64,000 nt of DNA from Bradyrhizobium viridifuturi (lineage in GTDB: Bacteria > Pseudomonadota > Alphaproteobacteria > Rhizobiales > Xanthobacteraceae). A program made the position numbers and the translations under genes. Below the pieces are notes generated by a model, which saw only the letters and a program-made list of their open reading frames with translations, ran no database searches and was not told the origin of the DNA. Positions 1 through 10,547 of the stretch are shown piece by piece. How positions within the stretch are numbered: the first letter of the stretch is position 1; the number at the start of each line of letters is the position of its first letter. Location: assembly GCF_001238275.1 (NCBI RefSeq), contig NZ_LGTB01000003.1, forward strand, positions 62,001 through 126,000. The letters run 5' to 3'.

Positions 1-165
1 ACAGCGAGCGGCCGAAGCGGCAGATGTCTTCACGAAGCTTTGTTTCGCACATCCGGGTTTCGCTCTTCCGGTCTCGCTCTTGGCGCCATCCTTGCCGCCA
101 TCCGTTTTCAGCTTTGTCTCATGCTTTGGCAGCGCGGCCAAGCCGTGATAGGCAAGCAGCAACGC

Positions 166-211
166 GCATGATCGGGGAAGGTGAAAGCCGGTTTTCCGAA
201 AATGCTCAAAC
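166..211. repeat. Degenerate short palindromic repeat (GCATGATC family)
   Basis: The stretch begins GCATGATC, contains CCGGTTTTCCGAAAA and ends in ATGCTCAAAC. It matches the layout of the better preserved copy at 21912-21956. It lies directly upstream of the ltnD start. Bases 1-165 before it hold no gene that I can support. Confidence 0.5.
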
Positions 212-237
212 AACCAAAAATGTTCAGGGATCGCCTT

Positions 238-1148
238 ATGTCCAGTTCCGCAACACCGCACGTCGCCGTCATCGGGCTGGGCTCGATGGGATACGGCATG
301 GCGACCTCGCTGAGGCGCGCCGGCTTCGTCGTGACCGGCTGCGACGTCTCGGCCGATGCCGTCGCGCGCTTCGTGGCCGATGGCGGCAAGGGTGCGAAAA
401 CGCCGGCCGAGGCGGCCAGGGATGCCGACATCGTCGTCAGCGTCGTCGTCAACGCGGCACAGACCGAGGCTATCCTGTTCGGCAAGGACGGCGCTTCCGA
501 GACGCTGGCCAAGGACGCGGTCTTCATCTCCTCGGCGACGATGGATCCCGATATCGCGCGGCGCCTCGCAAAACAGCTTGAGGCGACCGGCCGGCACTAT
601 CTCGACGCACCGATCTCGGGCGGCGCGCAGCGCGCGGCGCAGGGCGAGCTGACCATTCTCGCCTCCGGCAGCGCGGCAGCGTTCGCGAAGGCGCGGCCGG
701 CGCTGGATGCGATGGCGGCAAAGCTCTACGAGCTCGGCGATGCGGCCGGGCAGGGCGCCGCATTCAAGATGATCAACCAGCTGCTGGCCGGCGTGCACAT
801 CGCGGCCGCTTCCGAGGCGATTGCCTTTGCCGCCAAGCAGGGCCTGGATATCCGGAAGGTCTACGAGGTGATCACGGCCTCCGCCGGCAATTCCTGGATG
901 TTCGAGAACCGCATGCCGCATGTGCTCGACGGCGACTATGCGCCGCGCAGCGCGGTCGAGATTTTCGTGAAAGACCTCGGCATCATCCAGGATATGGCGC
1001 GCAATGCGCGCTTCCCGGTGCCGGTCTCGGCCGCAGCGTTGCAGATGTTCCTGATGACGCGGCCGCCGGTATGGGCCGCGACGACGATGCGTCGGTGGCG
1101 CGGATGTATGCGCAGGTCACCGGCACCAAGCTTCCCGGCGCGAAATAA
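238..1148 (+). CDS. ltnD: L-threonate dehydrogenase (LtnD-like), frameshifted near the C-terminus as sequenced
   Basis: This is a beta-hydroxyacid dehydrogenase (6-phosphogluconate dehydrogenase/3-hydroxyisobutyrate dehydrogenase superfamily), predicted to oxidise L-threonate to 2-oxo-tetronate with NAD. The N-terminus has the Rossmann motif VIGLGSMGYGMA, followed by the substrate-loop motif DAPISGG and the catalytic-lysine segment AFKMINQLL. I chose ATG 238 because the protein then begins just before the Rossmann strand. The frame breaks near 1058-1061. Restoring one G in ACG(G)CGGCC gives the normal family ending AAGMGRDDDASVARMY and a stop at 1146-1148, 12 bases before otnI. Unrepaired, the frame runs to 1191 with an unrelated tail. 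The threonate assignment comes mainly from the otnI-otnK neighbours. A related role, such as D-erythronate oxidation, cannot be excluded. Confidence 0.82.
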
Positions 1149-1160
1149 GAGGATCCTGCG

Positions 1161-1943
1161 ATGCCCCGCTTTGCCGCCAATCTCACCATGATGTTCAACG
1201 AGGTCCCGTTCCTCGACCGCTTCGACGCCGCGGCAAAAGCGGGCTTCACCGCGGTCGAGTTCCTGTTTCCATACGACCATCCGGCCGAGGAGGTCGGCAA
1301 GCGGCTGAAAGGCGCAGGGCTGACGCAGGCGCTGTTCAATTTGCCGCCGGGCGACTGGAATGCCGGCGAGAAGGGATTTGCCGCGCTGCCGGATCGCTTC
1401 GCCGATTTGCAGGCGAGCCTGAAGACCGCACTGCCTTATGCAGAAGCGACCGGCGTCAAGCGGCTGCATCTGATGGCCGGGATCGCCGATCGCAATGATC
1501 GGCACGCCGTCGAAGCCTTCTACAAATCGGTCGCTTACGCTGCGGAATTCTTCGCGCCGCACGGCCTAGACGTCGTGATCGAGCCGATCAATCCGCGCAA
1601 CGTGCCGGGCTATTTCCTCAACGACTTCAACTTTGCTTACGAGTTGATCCGTGAACTCAAGATCCCGAACCTGAAGCTGCAGTTCGACATCTATCACTGC
1701 CAGATCATCCATGGCGACGTCACGATGCGGCTGCGCGAGATGATGCCGATCATCGGCCACATCCAGATCGCCTCGATCCCCTCGCGCAACGAGCCCGATG
1801 GCGAGGAGCTGAATTATCCGTTCCTGTTCGGCGAGCTGGATCGGCTCGGCTATGGCGGCTTCGTCGGCTGCGAGTACAATCCGCGCGGCAAGACCACGGA
1901 CGGCCTTGACTGGTTCAAGCCCTATGCCGGAGCAAAATCGTGA
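1161..1943 (+). CDS. otnI: 2-oxo-tetronate isomerase (OtnI)
   Basis: This 260-residue TIM-barrel protein belongs to the hydroxypyruvate isomerase/xylose isomerase-like family. It is predicted to convert 2-oxo-tetronate to 3-oxo-tetronate in threonate and erythronate catabolism. Family features visible are the N-terminal ANLTMMFNEVPFLDRF, the metal-site segment VIEPINPRNVPGYF (Glu), the FDIYHCQI segment (Asp, His) and the C-terminal GCEYNPRG (Glu). The length is normal for the family. A GAGG ribosome-binding site lies about 10 bases upstream of the ATG. The stop overlaps the GTG start of otnK, which implies translational coupling. Confidence 0.92.
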   Translation: MPRFAANLTMMFNEVPFLDRFDAAAKAGFTAVEFLFPYDHPAEEVGKRLKGAGLTQALFNLPPGDWNAGEKGFAALPDRFADLQASLKTALPYAEATGVKRLHLMAGIADRNDRHAVEAFYKSVAYAAEFFAPHGLDVVIEPINPRNVPGYFLNDFNFAYELIRELKIPNLKLQFDIYHCQIIHGDVTMRLREMMPIIGHIQIASIPSRNEPDGEELNYPFLFGELDRLGYGGFVGCEYNPRGKTTDGLDWFKPYAGAKS

Positions 1944-3217
1944 CGCTGGCTCTTGGCTGCATCGCCGACGACTATACCGGCGCCTCCGACCTCGCCAACA
2001 CGCTGACCCGCGCCGGCCTGCGCACGGTGCAGACCATCGGCGTGCCGGCGGACGATCTCGCGCTGCCCGAGGTCGACGCTGTCGTGGTGTCGCTGAAGAG
2101 CCGCTCGATCGAGGCCGGCCTGGCTGTGACGCGCTCTCGTGCGGCGGAGGCCTGGCTGCGCGGCCGCGGTGCCGGGCATGTCCTGTTCAAGATCTGCTCG
2201 ACCTTCGATTCCACCGACGCGGGCAATATCGGCCCGGTGATGGATGCGCTGCGCGCCGACGCGAAGGACAGCATCGTGCTGGTGACGCCGGCGTTTCCGG
2301 AAACCGGCCGCACCGTCTACCAGGGCAATCTGTTCGTAGGCTCCGTGCCGCTGAACGAGAGCCCGCTCAAGGACCATCCGCTCAACCCGATGCATGATTC
2401 CAACCTGGTCCGTGTGCTGGCGCGCCAGAGCAAGACCAGGGTCGGCCTGGTCGATCTCGCGACGCTCGCCCGCGGCGCGGAGGCGATGCGCGCCAGGCTG
2501 GGCGAACTCGCGCAGGGCGGCATCGGCGCTGCGATCGTCGACGCGGTGTTCGACCGCGACCTCGAGACGATCGGGCAGGTGGCGCTGGATCACCGTCTGT
2601 CGGTCGGCGCCTCCGGCATCGGGCTTGGACTGGCGCGAGCGCTGGTCGCCGTCGGCAAGTCCGGATCGGCTGCCGGAAATGCGATCTCCACGGCCGCGAT
2701 CGGCGGGCCGGCGGCCTGCCTCGCCGGCAGCTGCTCGCAGGCGACCCTGCGCCAGATCGCCAGCGCCGAGAAGGCGATGCCGGTGCTGCACCTCGACCCC
2801 GAGCGGGTGATCGCGGGCAAGGACGAGGCGCAGCGCGCGCTCGCCTGGGCCAAGGAGCGGCTTGCGGCGGGGCCGGTCCTGATCGCAAGCAGCTCGACTC
2901 CGGATCAGGTCGCAGCCCTGCAATCACGTCATGGCCGCGATGCAGCCGGACATGCCATCGAGCAGGCCATGGCCGACCTCGCGGAGGGGTTGGTGCAGTC
3001 CGGCGTTCACAGGCTGGTGGTCGCCGGTGGTGAAACGTCGGGCGCCGTGGTCGATCGCCTGCGCATTCCGGGATTCCTGGTCGGGGCGGAAATCGCGGCG
3101 GGCGTGCCGGTTCTGCGCGCGGTCGGTGCCGACGCAGGCGAGATGGTGCTTGCCCTGAAATCGGGCAATTTCGGCGGGCCGGAGTTCTTCTCGGATGCGC
3201 TGGCGTTAATGCCGTGA
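1940..3217 (+). CDS. otnK: 3-oxo-tetronate kinase (OtnK, DUF1537 family)
   Basis: This 425-residue four-carbon acid sugar kinase is predicted to phosphorylate 3-oxo-tetronate to the 4-phosphate using ATP. The N-terminal half opens with the family signature GCIADDYTGASDLANTL. The C-terminal nucleotide-binding half ends with VVAGGETSGAVVDRL and LKSGNFGGPEFF, both typical of DUF1537 kinases. The GTG start at 1940 overlaps the otnI stop, so the two are almost certainly translated together. The next enzyme in the known route, the OtnC decarboxylase (class II aldolase family), is not found downstream. It may lie left of the window. Confidence 0.92.
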   Translation: MTLALGCIADDYTGASDLANTLTRAGLRTVQTIGVPADDLALPEVDAVVVSLKSRSIEAGLAVTRSRAAEAWLRGRGAGHVLFKICSTFDSTDAGNIGPVMDALRADAKDSIVLVTPAFPETGRTVYQGNLFVGSVPLNESPLKDHPLNPMHDSNLVRVLARQSKTRVGLVDLATLARGAEAMRARLGELAQGGIGAAIVDAVFDRDLETIGQVALDHRLSVGASGIGLGLARALVAVGKSGSAAGNAISTAAIGGPAACLAGSCSQATLRQIASAEKAMPVLHLDPERVIAGKDEAQRALAWAKERLAAGPVLIASSSTPDQVAALQSRHGRDAAGHAIEQAMADLAEGLVQSGVHRLVVAGGETSGAVVDRLRIPGFLVGAEIAAGVPVLRAVGADAGEMVLALKSGNFGGPEFFSDALALMP

Positions 3218-3282
3218 CGCGCCGCTTGCGCATCCTGATGGGGTTCTCGCGCATCATGTCGCGGGAATGGCGGGTATCTCCG

Positions 3283-3307
3283 TAGTTCAACGGGTATGCA
3301 AATTAAC
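3283..3307 (+). promoter_or_regulatory. Shared chemoreceptor upstream motif, copy 1
   Basis: The sequence TAGTTCAACGG, then 8 bases, then ATTAAC lies about 100 bases before the first chemoreceptor. Exactly the same two blocks with the same 8-base gap recur at 5172-5196 before the second chemoreceptor. The conservation suggests a promoter or regulator site, but its identity is unknown. A TTAA-N6-TTAA sequence overlaps at 3303-3316. Confidence 0.55.
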
Positions 3308-3408
3308 CCTACTTAAGGAGGGGGGCTGGCTTTGATGCCTTTGGCGCACCGCAGCGCCCCCAGCCATTCGATTGGGCTTCGCGAGCCCGATATCCAAGAG
3401 ACCCCAAG

Positions 3409-5100
3409 ATGTTCGCCAAATTCTCGATCCGCGCCAAGATCATTGCCGCGGTTGCGTTCCTGCTTGTCGCCCTGACGGGTATGGGTCTGCTTGCGGTTTG
3501 GAATATGCGGGCGATCAATGCCAACACGGTCGACATCACGACCAACTGGTTGCCGAGCGTGCGCGTGCTCGGCGAGCTGCGCGCCGGGGTCATCACCTAT
3601 CGCAACGTGATCCGCGAGCACATGCTGTCCGAGACGGCCGAAACCAAGCTGGCCCAGGAAAAGACGCTGGCCACCGTGATCGAGATGATCGCCAAGGCGC
3701 GCACGACCTACGAGCCGATGATTACCTCTCCGGGGGAGCGGGCGCTTTACAATCAATGGGTCGAGACCTGGGACAAGTACCGCAAGGGGACTGAACAGGT
3801 GATGGAGCTGTCGCGCAAGGACGTCGGCAAGATTCCCCACGACGCGCATGAGCTCAACGCCCAGGTCGTGAACAAGATCGGCCTTGAGGCGGACGAAATC
3901 CTCAACAAGGACATCGCCTACAACAACACCGGTGCCGACAAGGCCGCGGCGGATGCCACCGACAGCTACAATTCGGCCCTCATGCTGCTCGCGGTGATCC
4001 TCGGCGGCGCCGTCCTGATCGGCGTTGCTGTCAGCTTCTACCTGGTTCGCGACGTCACCACCGGCATTGCCTCGATCGTCAGCCCGATGCAGGCGCTGGG
4101 CCGCGGCGATCTCACCGCCGTCGTGCCGCACCAGGGCGAGAAGACCGAGATCGGCGCCATGGCCGATACGTTGCAGGTGTTCAAGGAAGCCCTGGTCGCC
4201 AAGAAGGCGGCCGACGAAGCCGCGGCTGCCGATGCCGAAGCCAAGATCGAGCGCGGCCGCCGGGTCGACACCATCACCCGCAATTTCGAACAGATGATCG
4301 GCGAGATCGTGCAGACCGTGTCGTCGGCCTCGACTCAGCTCGAAGCTTCCGCCTCGACGCTGTCGTCGACCGCGCGGCGTTCGCAGGAACTGACCACCTC
4401 GGTTGCCGCGGCGTCCGAGGAGGCTTCGACCAACGTGCAGTCGGTGGCGTCGGCGACCGAAGAGCTATCGTCGTCGGTCACCGAGATCAGCCGCCAGGTG
4501 CAGGAATCGGCGCGGATGGCGGGCGACGCCGTCGGCCAGGCGCGCACCACCAACGATCGCGTCAGCGAGCTGTCGAAGGCCGCCGCGCGGATCGGCGACG
4601 TCGTCGAGCTGATCAACACCATCGCCGGGCAGACCAACCTGCTGGCGCTGAACGCCACCATCGAGGCGGCGCGCGCCGGCGAGGCCGGCCGCGGCTTCGC
4701 GGTCGTGGCGTCCGAGGTGAAGGCGCTGGCCGAGCAGACCGCCAAGGCGACCGGCGAGATCGGCCAGCAGATCGCCGGCATCCAGACCGCGACCCAGGAG
4801 TCGGTCGGCGCGATCAAGGAGATCTCCTCGACCATCGAGAAGCTGTCGGAGATCTCGTCCACCATCGCTGCTGCTGTCGAAGAGCAGGGCGCGGCGACGC
4901 AGGAAATATCCCGCAACGTGCAGCAGGCGGCGCAGGGCACCCAGCAGGTCTCGGCCAACATCACCGACGTCCAGCACGGCGCCAACGAGACCGGCTCGGC
5001 CTCGAGCCAGGTGCTGTCGGCGGCACAGTCGCTTTCGGGTGACAGCAACCGCCTCAAGCTCGAGGTCGGCAAGTTCCTCGACGCCGTCCGCGCGGCCTGA
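3409..5100 (+). CDS. Methyl-accepting chemotaxis protein (4HB-type sensor), first of a tandem pair
   Basis: This 563-residue inner-membrane chemoreceptor has a first membrane helix at about residues 10-30. A periplasmic four-helix-bundle region of about 155 residues follows, then a second membrane helix near 190-212, a HAMP domain to about 265 and a long cytoplasmic signalling coiled coil. The coil contains the hairpin-tip motif [20 protein letters not shown], which contacts CheA and CheW. No C-terminal CheR-docking pentapeptide is seen, since the protein ends LDAVRAA. The ligand is unknown. A threonate-type ligand would be speculation based only on the preceding operon. A terminator follows, so this gene is probably transcribed alone. 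Confidence 0.93.
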   Translation: MFAKFSIRAKIIAAVAFLLVALTGMGLLAVWNMRAINANTVDITTNWLPSVRVLGELRAGVITYRNVIREHMLSETAETKLAQEKTLATVIEMIAKARTTYEPMITSPGERALYNQWVETWDKYRKGTEQVMELSRKDVGKIPHDAHELNAQVVNKIGLEADEILNKDIAYNNTGADKAAADATDSYNSALMLLAVILGGAVLIGVAVSFYLVRDVTTGIASIVSPMQALGRGDLTAVVPHQGEKTEIGAMADTLQVFKEALVAKKAADEAAAADAEAKIERGRRVDTITRNFEQMIGEIVQTVSSASTQLEASASTLSSTARRSQELTTSVAAASEEASTNVQSVASATEELSSSVTEISRQVQESARMAGDAVGQARTTNDRVSELSKAAARIGDVVELINTIAGQTNLLALNATIEAARAGEAGRGFAVVASEVKALAEQTAKATGEIGQQIAGIQTATQESVGAIKEISSTIEKLSEISSTIAAAVEEQGAATQEISRNVQQAAQGTQQVSANITDVQHGANETGSASSQVLSAAQSLSGDSNRLKLEVGKFLDAVRAA

Positions 5101-5125
5101 CGCCAGTCAACATCTGACATCGAAC

Positions 5126-5157
5126 AATGCCCGGTCGACAGACCGGGCATTTTTCTT
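5126..5157 (+). terminator. Rho-independent terminator after the first chemoreceptor
   Basis: A perfect 10-bp stem, ATGCCCGGTC with GACCGGGCAT, encloses the loop GACA. It is followed directly by TTTTCTTT. It lies 25 bases after the stop codon and separates the two chemoreceptor units. Confidence 0.9.
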
Positions 5158-5171
5158 TGTGTGGCGCTCAG

Positions 5172-5196
5172 TAGTTCAACGGAAGCCATGATTAAC
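5172..5196 (+). promoter_or_regulatory. Shared chemoreceptor upstream motif, copy 2
   Basis: TAGTTCAACGG, 8 bases, then ATTAAC repeats the arrangement at 3283-3307. It lies between the terminator of the first chemoreceptor and the start of the second, where an independent promoter would be expected. Confidence 0.55.
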
Positions 5197-5285
5197 GAAC
5201 CGTAGTTTCACGCGAGGTAACTTGTCGCAGAGCGATGCGGCTCCCCGCACAGAATCGCGAAATCCAATCCAAACGAGGCACCCGG

Positions 5286-6992
5286 ATGATGTTCCTGGCG
5301 AGATTCCGCATTCTCACGAAGATACTGGCGATTGTGGGCGGTCTCTCGATCATCGCCGGTGCGCTCGCCTATCTCGGGATTTCCTCGCTAAAGTCGCTCA
5401 GCGAGCGCGGCGTCGTCACGGCGCGGGCCGCGGAACGTGCCTTGCTGTCGGCGCGCGCCAACCAGAACGTGCTCGCGATCAATCGCGCCGAGTTTCGCAG
5501 CGCGCTCGACCCTCGCGACGAGAACCGGCTCGCGGCGCGCAGTGTGATCGACGAACAGCTCAAATTGCTCGACGAGCGCCTCGTCGAGATCGGCAAGACG
5601 CAGGATCCGCAGACCATCGCGCTGCTGGCCGGCGTACGCTCCGCGCAGTCCGCCTACCAGGCGCAGCTGAAGCAGACGCTCGATGCGGTCGATGGCGCCC
5701 GGACCGCCGATCTCACTCACTCGGCCGCGACGTTGCGGGATGCCGCGATGAAGAGCCGCGCGGCAGCGGAAGAGCTGCAGGCCAAGGTTCGGGCCGTCGC
5801 GGATCGCCAGGATCAGCGGGTCAGGGACAACGTGAAGGCCAACGAGCAGGAGTACGTGTCGACCTCGGAGCTGCTGATCCTGCTCGCCGCTTCCGGCGTC
5901 CTGCTCGGGCTGCTGTTTGGCTTCGTGGTCGGACAATACGGCGTCGCGAAGCCGATCCGTGCCGTCGTCGAGCTGTTGCAGCAGCTTGCCAACGGCAATT
6001 ACGACATCGCGGTGCACGGCACCGATCGCCGCGACGAGGTTGGCGACGTCGCCAGGACCGCGCTCGTCTTCAAGGACAATGGCCTTGCCAAGGTCAGGAT
6101 GGAGCGCGAGCAGAAGGAAATGGAGGCGCGCGCCGCAGCCCAGCGCCGCACCGACATGCTTCAGCTTGCCGATGGTTTCGAGCGCGCGGTCGGCGAGATC
6201 GTCGAAACCGTCGCCTCGGCCTCGCACGAGCTCGAAGCGTCCGCGACCACGCTGACCTCGACCGCCGAGCGCTCGCAGAATCTTGCGACGACAGTCGCTG
6301 CCGCGTCGGAGGAAGCCACCACCAACGTCCAGTCGGTGGCGTCCGCAACCGAGGAACTGTCATCTTCGGTCAACGAGATCAGCCGCCAGGTCCAGGAGTC
6401 GGCGCGGATGGCGGGCGATGCCGTCAGCCAGGCCCGTGCCACCAATGACCGGGTCGGGGAGCTGTCGAAGGCCGCCGCCCGGATCGGCGACGTGGTCGAG
6501 CTGATCAACACCATCGCCGGCCAGACCAATCTGCTGGCGCTGAATGCGACCATCGAGGCGGCGCGTGCCGGTGACGCCGGCCGCGGCTTCGCGGTCGTCG
6601 CATCCGAGGTGAAGGCGCTCGCGGAGCAGACCGCAAAGGCGACCGGCGAGATCGGCCAGCAGATTTCCGGCATCCAGGCCGCGACCGAGGACTCCGTGAG
6701 CGCGATCCGCGCCATCGGCTCGACCATCGAGCGGCTGTCGGAGATCTCGTCGGCGATCGCTGCCGCGATCGAGGAGCAGGGCGCGGCGACGCAGGAAATA
6801 TCCCGCAACGTGCAGCAGGCCGCGCAGGGCACCCAGCAGGTCTCGGCCAACATCACCGACGTGCAGCACGGCGCCAACGAAACCGGCTCGGCATCGACCC
6901 AGGTGCTGTCGGCGGCACAGTCGCTCTCCGGCGACAGCAGCCGCCTCAAGCTCGAGGTCGGCAAGTTCCTCAACGCCGTCCGAGCGGCCTGA
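5286..6992 (+). CDS. Methyl-accepting chemotaxis protein, second of a tandem pair
   Basis: This 568-residue chemoreceptor has a first membrane helix at about residues 10-30, a periplasmic helical sensor of about 160 residues and a second membrane helix near 190-215. HAMP and the signalling coiled coil follow. I chose ATG 5286 because a GAGG site precedes it and because the charged-then-hydrophobic N-terminus ([19 protein letters not shown]) is typical. The in-frame ATG at 5235 would add 17 unlikely residues. The signalling half is nearly identical to that of the neighbour at 3409, including at the DNA level, while the sensor halves share little. The pair is a tandem duplication with diverged input domains. 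Confidence 0.92.
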   Translation: MMFLARFRILTKILAIVGGLSIIAGALAYLGISSLKSLSERGVVTARAAERALLSARANQNVLAINRAEFRSALDPRDENRLAARSVIDEQLKLLDERLVEIGKTQDPQTIALLAGVRSAQSAYQAQLKQTLDAVDGARTADLTHSAATLRDAAMKSRAAAEELQAKVRAVADRQDQRVRDNVKANEQEYVSTSELLILLAASGVLLGLLFGFVVGQYGVAKPIRAVVELLQQLANGNYDIAVHGTDRRDEVGDVARTALVFKDNGLAKVRMEREQKEMEARAAAQRRTDMLQLADGFERAVGEIVETVASASHELEASATTLTSTAERSQNLATTVAAASEEATTNVQSVASATEELSSSVNEISRQVQESARMAGDAVSQARATNDRVGELSKAAARIGDVVELINTIAGQTNLLALNATIEAARAGDAGRGFAVVASEVKALAEQTAKATGEIGQQISGIQAATEDSVSAIRAIGSTIERLSEISSAIAAAIEEQGAATQEISRNVQQAAQGTQQVSANITDVQHGANETGSASTQVLSAAQSLSGDSSRLKLEVGKFLNAVRAA

Positions 6993-7037
6993 CCGGCCGC
7001 CGGGGACCTCCGGTCCGCACGGGCTGACCGATCCAAG

Positions 7038-7075
7038 CGTGGTGGGCCGACCGGCTCGCCACGTTTTGCATTTTT
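7038..7075 (+). terminator. Probable rho-independent terminator after the second chemoreceptor
   Basis: CGTGGTGGGCC and GGCTCGCCACG form an 11-bp stem with two wobble pairs around a GACC loop. TTTTGCATTTTT follows. It lies 45 bases after the chemoreceptor stop. Confidence 0.7.
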
Positions 7076-7368
7076 GCAGGGCAGCGATGCGTTAGCCGTG
7101 CGGCGGCCGAAACCGCATCCTCAGCCCGCTCGCTTTTGAAGCAGGGCTGTCTCTTTTTGATGACGATGCGATCGCGATTGGCCGCACAGCATCCCGGCGC
7201 GCCCGGACCGGGCACAGAGCCTCACAAAGGATGCCAAGGAAGTGAAGGCCGCCGCGGCTCCGCAGGTTGGCGTTTTGCCCGGCATCGGGTAAATCGGCCG
7301 CTGCGGAATGGCTTTTGCAATGTCGATTCCTCTGCCTGGGCGGGCTTCATTTCGGGAATGCTGCTTTT
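7076..7368. other. Intergenic stretch without a recognised gene
   Basis: This gap between the chemoreceptor terminator and the RND pump holds no open frame with homology that I recognise. It should contain the promoter of the pump operon. I cannot place a -35/-10 pair or an operator with confidence. Confidence 0.5.
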
Positions 7369-10300
7369 ATGATCGCACTGGTCCGTATCGCGCTGAGCCG
7401 GCCGTATACTTTCGTCGTGCTCGCGATCCTGCTGTTGATTATCGGACCGCTGGCGGCGCTGCGCACGCCGACCGACATCTTTCCCGAGATCCGTATTCCC
7501 GTGATCGGGGTGGCCTGGCAGTACACCGGCCTGCCGCCGGACCAGATGTCGGGACGTATCACAAGTCCGTTCGAGCGTGTGTTGACCACGACGGTCAACG
7601 ACATCGAGCACATCGTTGCGAACTCCTATAACGGCATCGGCATCGTCAAGATCTTCTTCCAGCCGACCGTCGACATCCGCACCGCCAACGCGCAGGTCAC
7701 GGCGATCGCCCAGACCCTGCTCAAGCAGCTGCCGCCGGGCGCGACGCCGCCGCTGATCCTCAACTACAGCGCCTCGACGGTTCCGATCATCCAGGTCGCG
7801 CTGTCGGGCGACGGCCTGACCGAGCAGAACCTCGCCGACATCGGCATCAACCAATTGCGCACGCCGCTGGTCACGGTGCCCGGCGCCGCGATCCCCTATC
7901 CGTATGGCGGCAAGCAGCGCCAGATCCAGATCGACCTCAATTCGACCGCGCTGCAGGCGCGCGGCCTGTCGGGCCAGGACGTCGCCAATGCGCTCGCTGC
8001 GCAGAACCTGATCACGCCGGTCGGCACCCAGAAGATCGGCAATTTCGAATACACCATCAACCTGAACAACTCGCCGCTCAAGATCGAGGAGCTCGGCGAC
8101 CTGCCGATCAAGACCGTCAACGGCGCCATGGTCTATATACGCGACGTCGCCACGGTCCGCGACGGCAACCCGCCGCAGACCAACATCGTCCACGTCGACG
8201 GCAATCGCTCGGTGCTGATGATGGTGCTGAAGGCCGGCGCGGTTTCGACGCTCGATATCATCGCCGGCATCAAGCAGAAGGTGATCGACGTCAAGGACCA
8301 GATGCCGGACGCGCTCAAGATCGGCTTCGTCGGCGACCAGTCGGTGTTCGTCCGTGGCGCCATCACCGGCGTCGCCTTCGAGGGCGTGATTGCGGCGCTC
8401 CTGACCAGCGTGATGATCCTCCTGTTCCTCGGCAGCTGGCGCTCGACCGTGATCATCGCGGTGTCGATCCCGCTGTCGGTGCTGGGCGCCATCATCATGC
8501 TGTCGCTGATCGGCGAGACGCTCAACATCATGACGCTCGGCGGCCTTGCGCTCGCGGTCGGCATCCTGGTCGACGACGCCACGGTGACGATCGAGAACAT
8601 CAACTACCATCTCGAGCAGGGCAAGCCGGTCGAGCAGTCGATCCTCGACGGCGCCAACCAGATCGTGACGCCGGCCTTCGTCTCGCTGCTCTGTATCTGC
8701 ATCGTGTTCGTGCCGATGTTCTTCCTCACCGGCGTCGCGCGCTTCCTGTTCGTGCCGATGGCCGAAGCGGTCATGTTCGCGATGATCTGGTCGTTCATCC
8801 TGTCGCGCACTTTGGTGCCGACGATGGCGAACTATCTGTTGCAGCCGCATGTGCATCACGAAGGTGCGCCGCCAAAGTCGCGCAATCCCTTCGTCTGGTT
8901 CCAGCGCGGCTTCGAAGCGCGGTTCGAGCGCATCCGCGGCGGCTACCATGGCCTGCTCGCGATGGCGCTCGGCCACCGCAAGGTGTTCGTCGGCGGATTT
9001 CTCGCCGTGGTCGCCGTGTCGTTCCTGCTGGTGCCGTTCCTCGGCCGCAACTTCTTCCCGGCTGTCGACGCCGGCAACATCCTGATGCATGTCCGCACCC
9101 AGGTCGCACCCGCGTCGAGGAGACCGCCAACCAGATGGCGGATGTGCAGAAGGCGATCCGCAAGCTGATCCCGGGCGAGATCGAGACCATGACCGACAAT
9201 ATCGGCATGCCGATCTCCAGCATCAACCTGACCTACAACAACACCGGCGTGATCGGGCCGCAGGATGCCGACATCCAGATCAAGCTCAGGGAAGGTCACA
9301 AGCCGACCGAGCAGCACGTCCGCACGCTGCGTGAGCAGTTGCCGCGGCTGTTCCCGGGCACCAGCTTCTCCTTCCTGCCGGCCGACATCGTCAGCCAGAT
9401 CCTGAACTTCGGCGCGCCGGCGCCGATCGATCTGCAGATCCGCGGCGCCAATCTCGAGGCCAACTACGCCTATGCCAACAAGCTGCTGGCGAAGATCAAG
9501 CGCATTCCCGGCATCGCCGACGCGCGGATCCAGCAGTCGCCGAACAACCCGACCTTCAACATCGATGTCGACCGCACCCGTGCGCAATATGTCGGCCTGA
9601 CCGAGCGCGACGTCACCAATTCGCTGGTGGTCAACCTCGCCGGCTCGTCGCAGGTGGCGCCGACCTATTTTCTCAACCCCGACAACGGCGTGTCGTACTC
9701 GATCGTGATGCAGACGCCGCAATACCAGATCGACTCGCTGAGCGCGCTGCAGACGCTGCCGATCACCGCGACCGGCAACACCCAGGCGCCGATCCTCGGC
9801 GGCATCGCCGACATCAAGCGCGCGACCTCGAGCGCGGTGGTCTCGCAGTATGACATCCAGTCGCTGGTGCAGATCTACGCCACGACGCAGGGCCGCGATC
9901 TCGGCGGCGTCGCCACCAACGTGCGCCAGCTGATCGCGGATACCGCCAAGGAGGTGCCGAAGGGCTCGTCCGTGGTGCTGCTCGGCCAGGTCCAGACCAT
10001 GAACTCGGCCTTCACCGGCCTGTTGTTCGGCCTGCTCGGCGCCGTCGTCTTGATCTACTTCCTGATCGTGGTGAACTTCCAGTCCTGGTCGGACCCGTTC
10101 GTGATCATCACGGCGCTGCCCGCCGCGCTCGCCGGCATCGTCTGGATGCTGTTCACGACGGAGACCACGCTGTCGGTTCCGGCGCTCACCGGCGCGATCA
10201 TGTGCATGGGCGTCGCGACGGCCAACAGCGTGCTGGTGATCAGCTTCGCCCGCGAGCGCTACGAGGAGCTCGGCGACCCCATCGCGGCGGCGCTGGAAGC

Positions 10301-10547
10301 CGGTTTCGTCCGGTTCCGCCCGGTGCTGATGACCGCGCTCGCCATGATCATCGGCATGGCGCCGATGGCGCTGGGGCTCGGCGAGGGCGGCGAGCAGAAC
10401 GCCCCGCTGGGCCGCGCCGTGATCGGCGGCCTGATCTTCGCCACCTTCGCGACCCTGATGTTTGTTCCCGTGGTATTCAGTATGGTACACAAGAAGCAAG
10501 GCGCCAAAGCCGCCGCCTCATCGGAGATTCCGCATGCAGCCCACTGA
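7369..10547 (+). CDS. RND-family efflux pump inner-membrane subunit, frameshifted as sequenced
   Basis: After repair this is a 1059-residue RND transporter with twelve expected membrane helices and two large periplasmic loops, driven by the proton gradient. The start MIALVRIALSRPYTF gives the usual cytoplasmic N-terminus and first helix. The in-frame start at 7267 only adds a non-family leader. The fourth-helix motif GLALAVGILVDDATVTIENI carries the paired acidic residues of proton translocation. The frame breaks near 9105. Adding one G (GTC(G)GCACC) joins the first part to DVQKAIRKLIPGEI and onward to the stop at 10547. The sequence resembles HAE1/AcrB-like pumps more than metal exporters, but the substrate is unknown. 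The adaptor gene overlaps its end, and no outer-membrane partner is next to it. Confidence 0.88.

Noticed and set aside
3270..3310. tRNA-like D-arm sequence (GTAGTTCAACGGG) at 3282 and again at 5171
   Set aside because: No acceptor stem, anticodon arm or TTC arm can be built around either copy. The shared spacing to ATTAAC fits a regulatory motif better.
3303..3316. CtrA-type box (TTAA-N6-TTAA)
   Set aside because: The spacer is 6 rather than the usual 7 bases and the second chemoreceptor lacks the right half-site.
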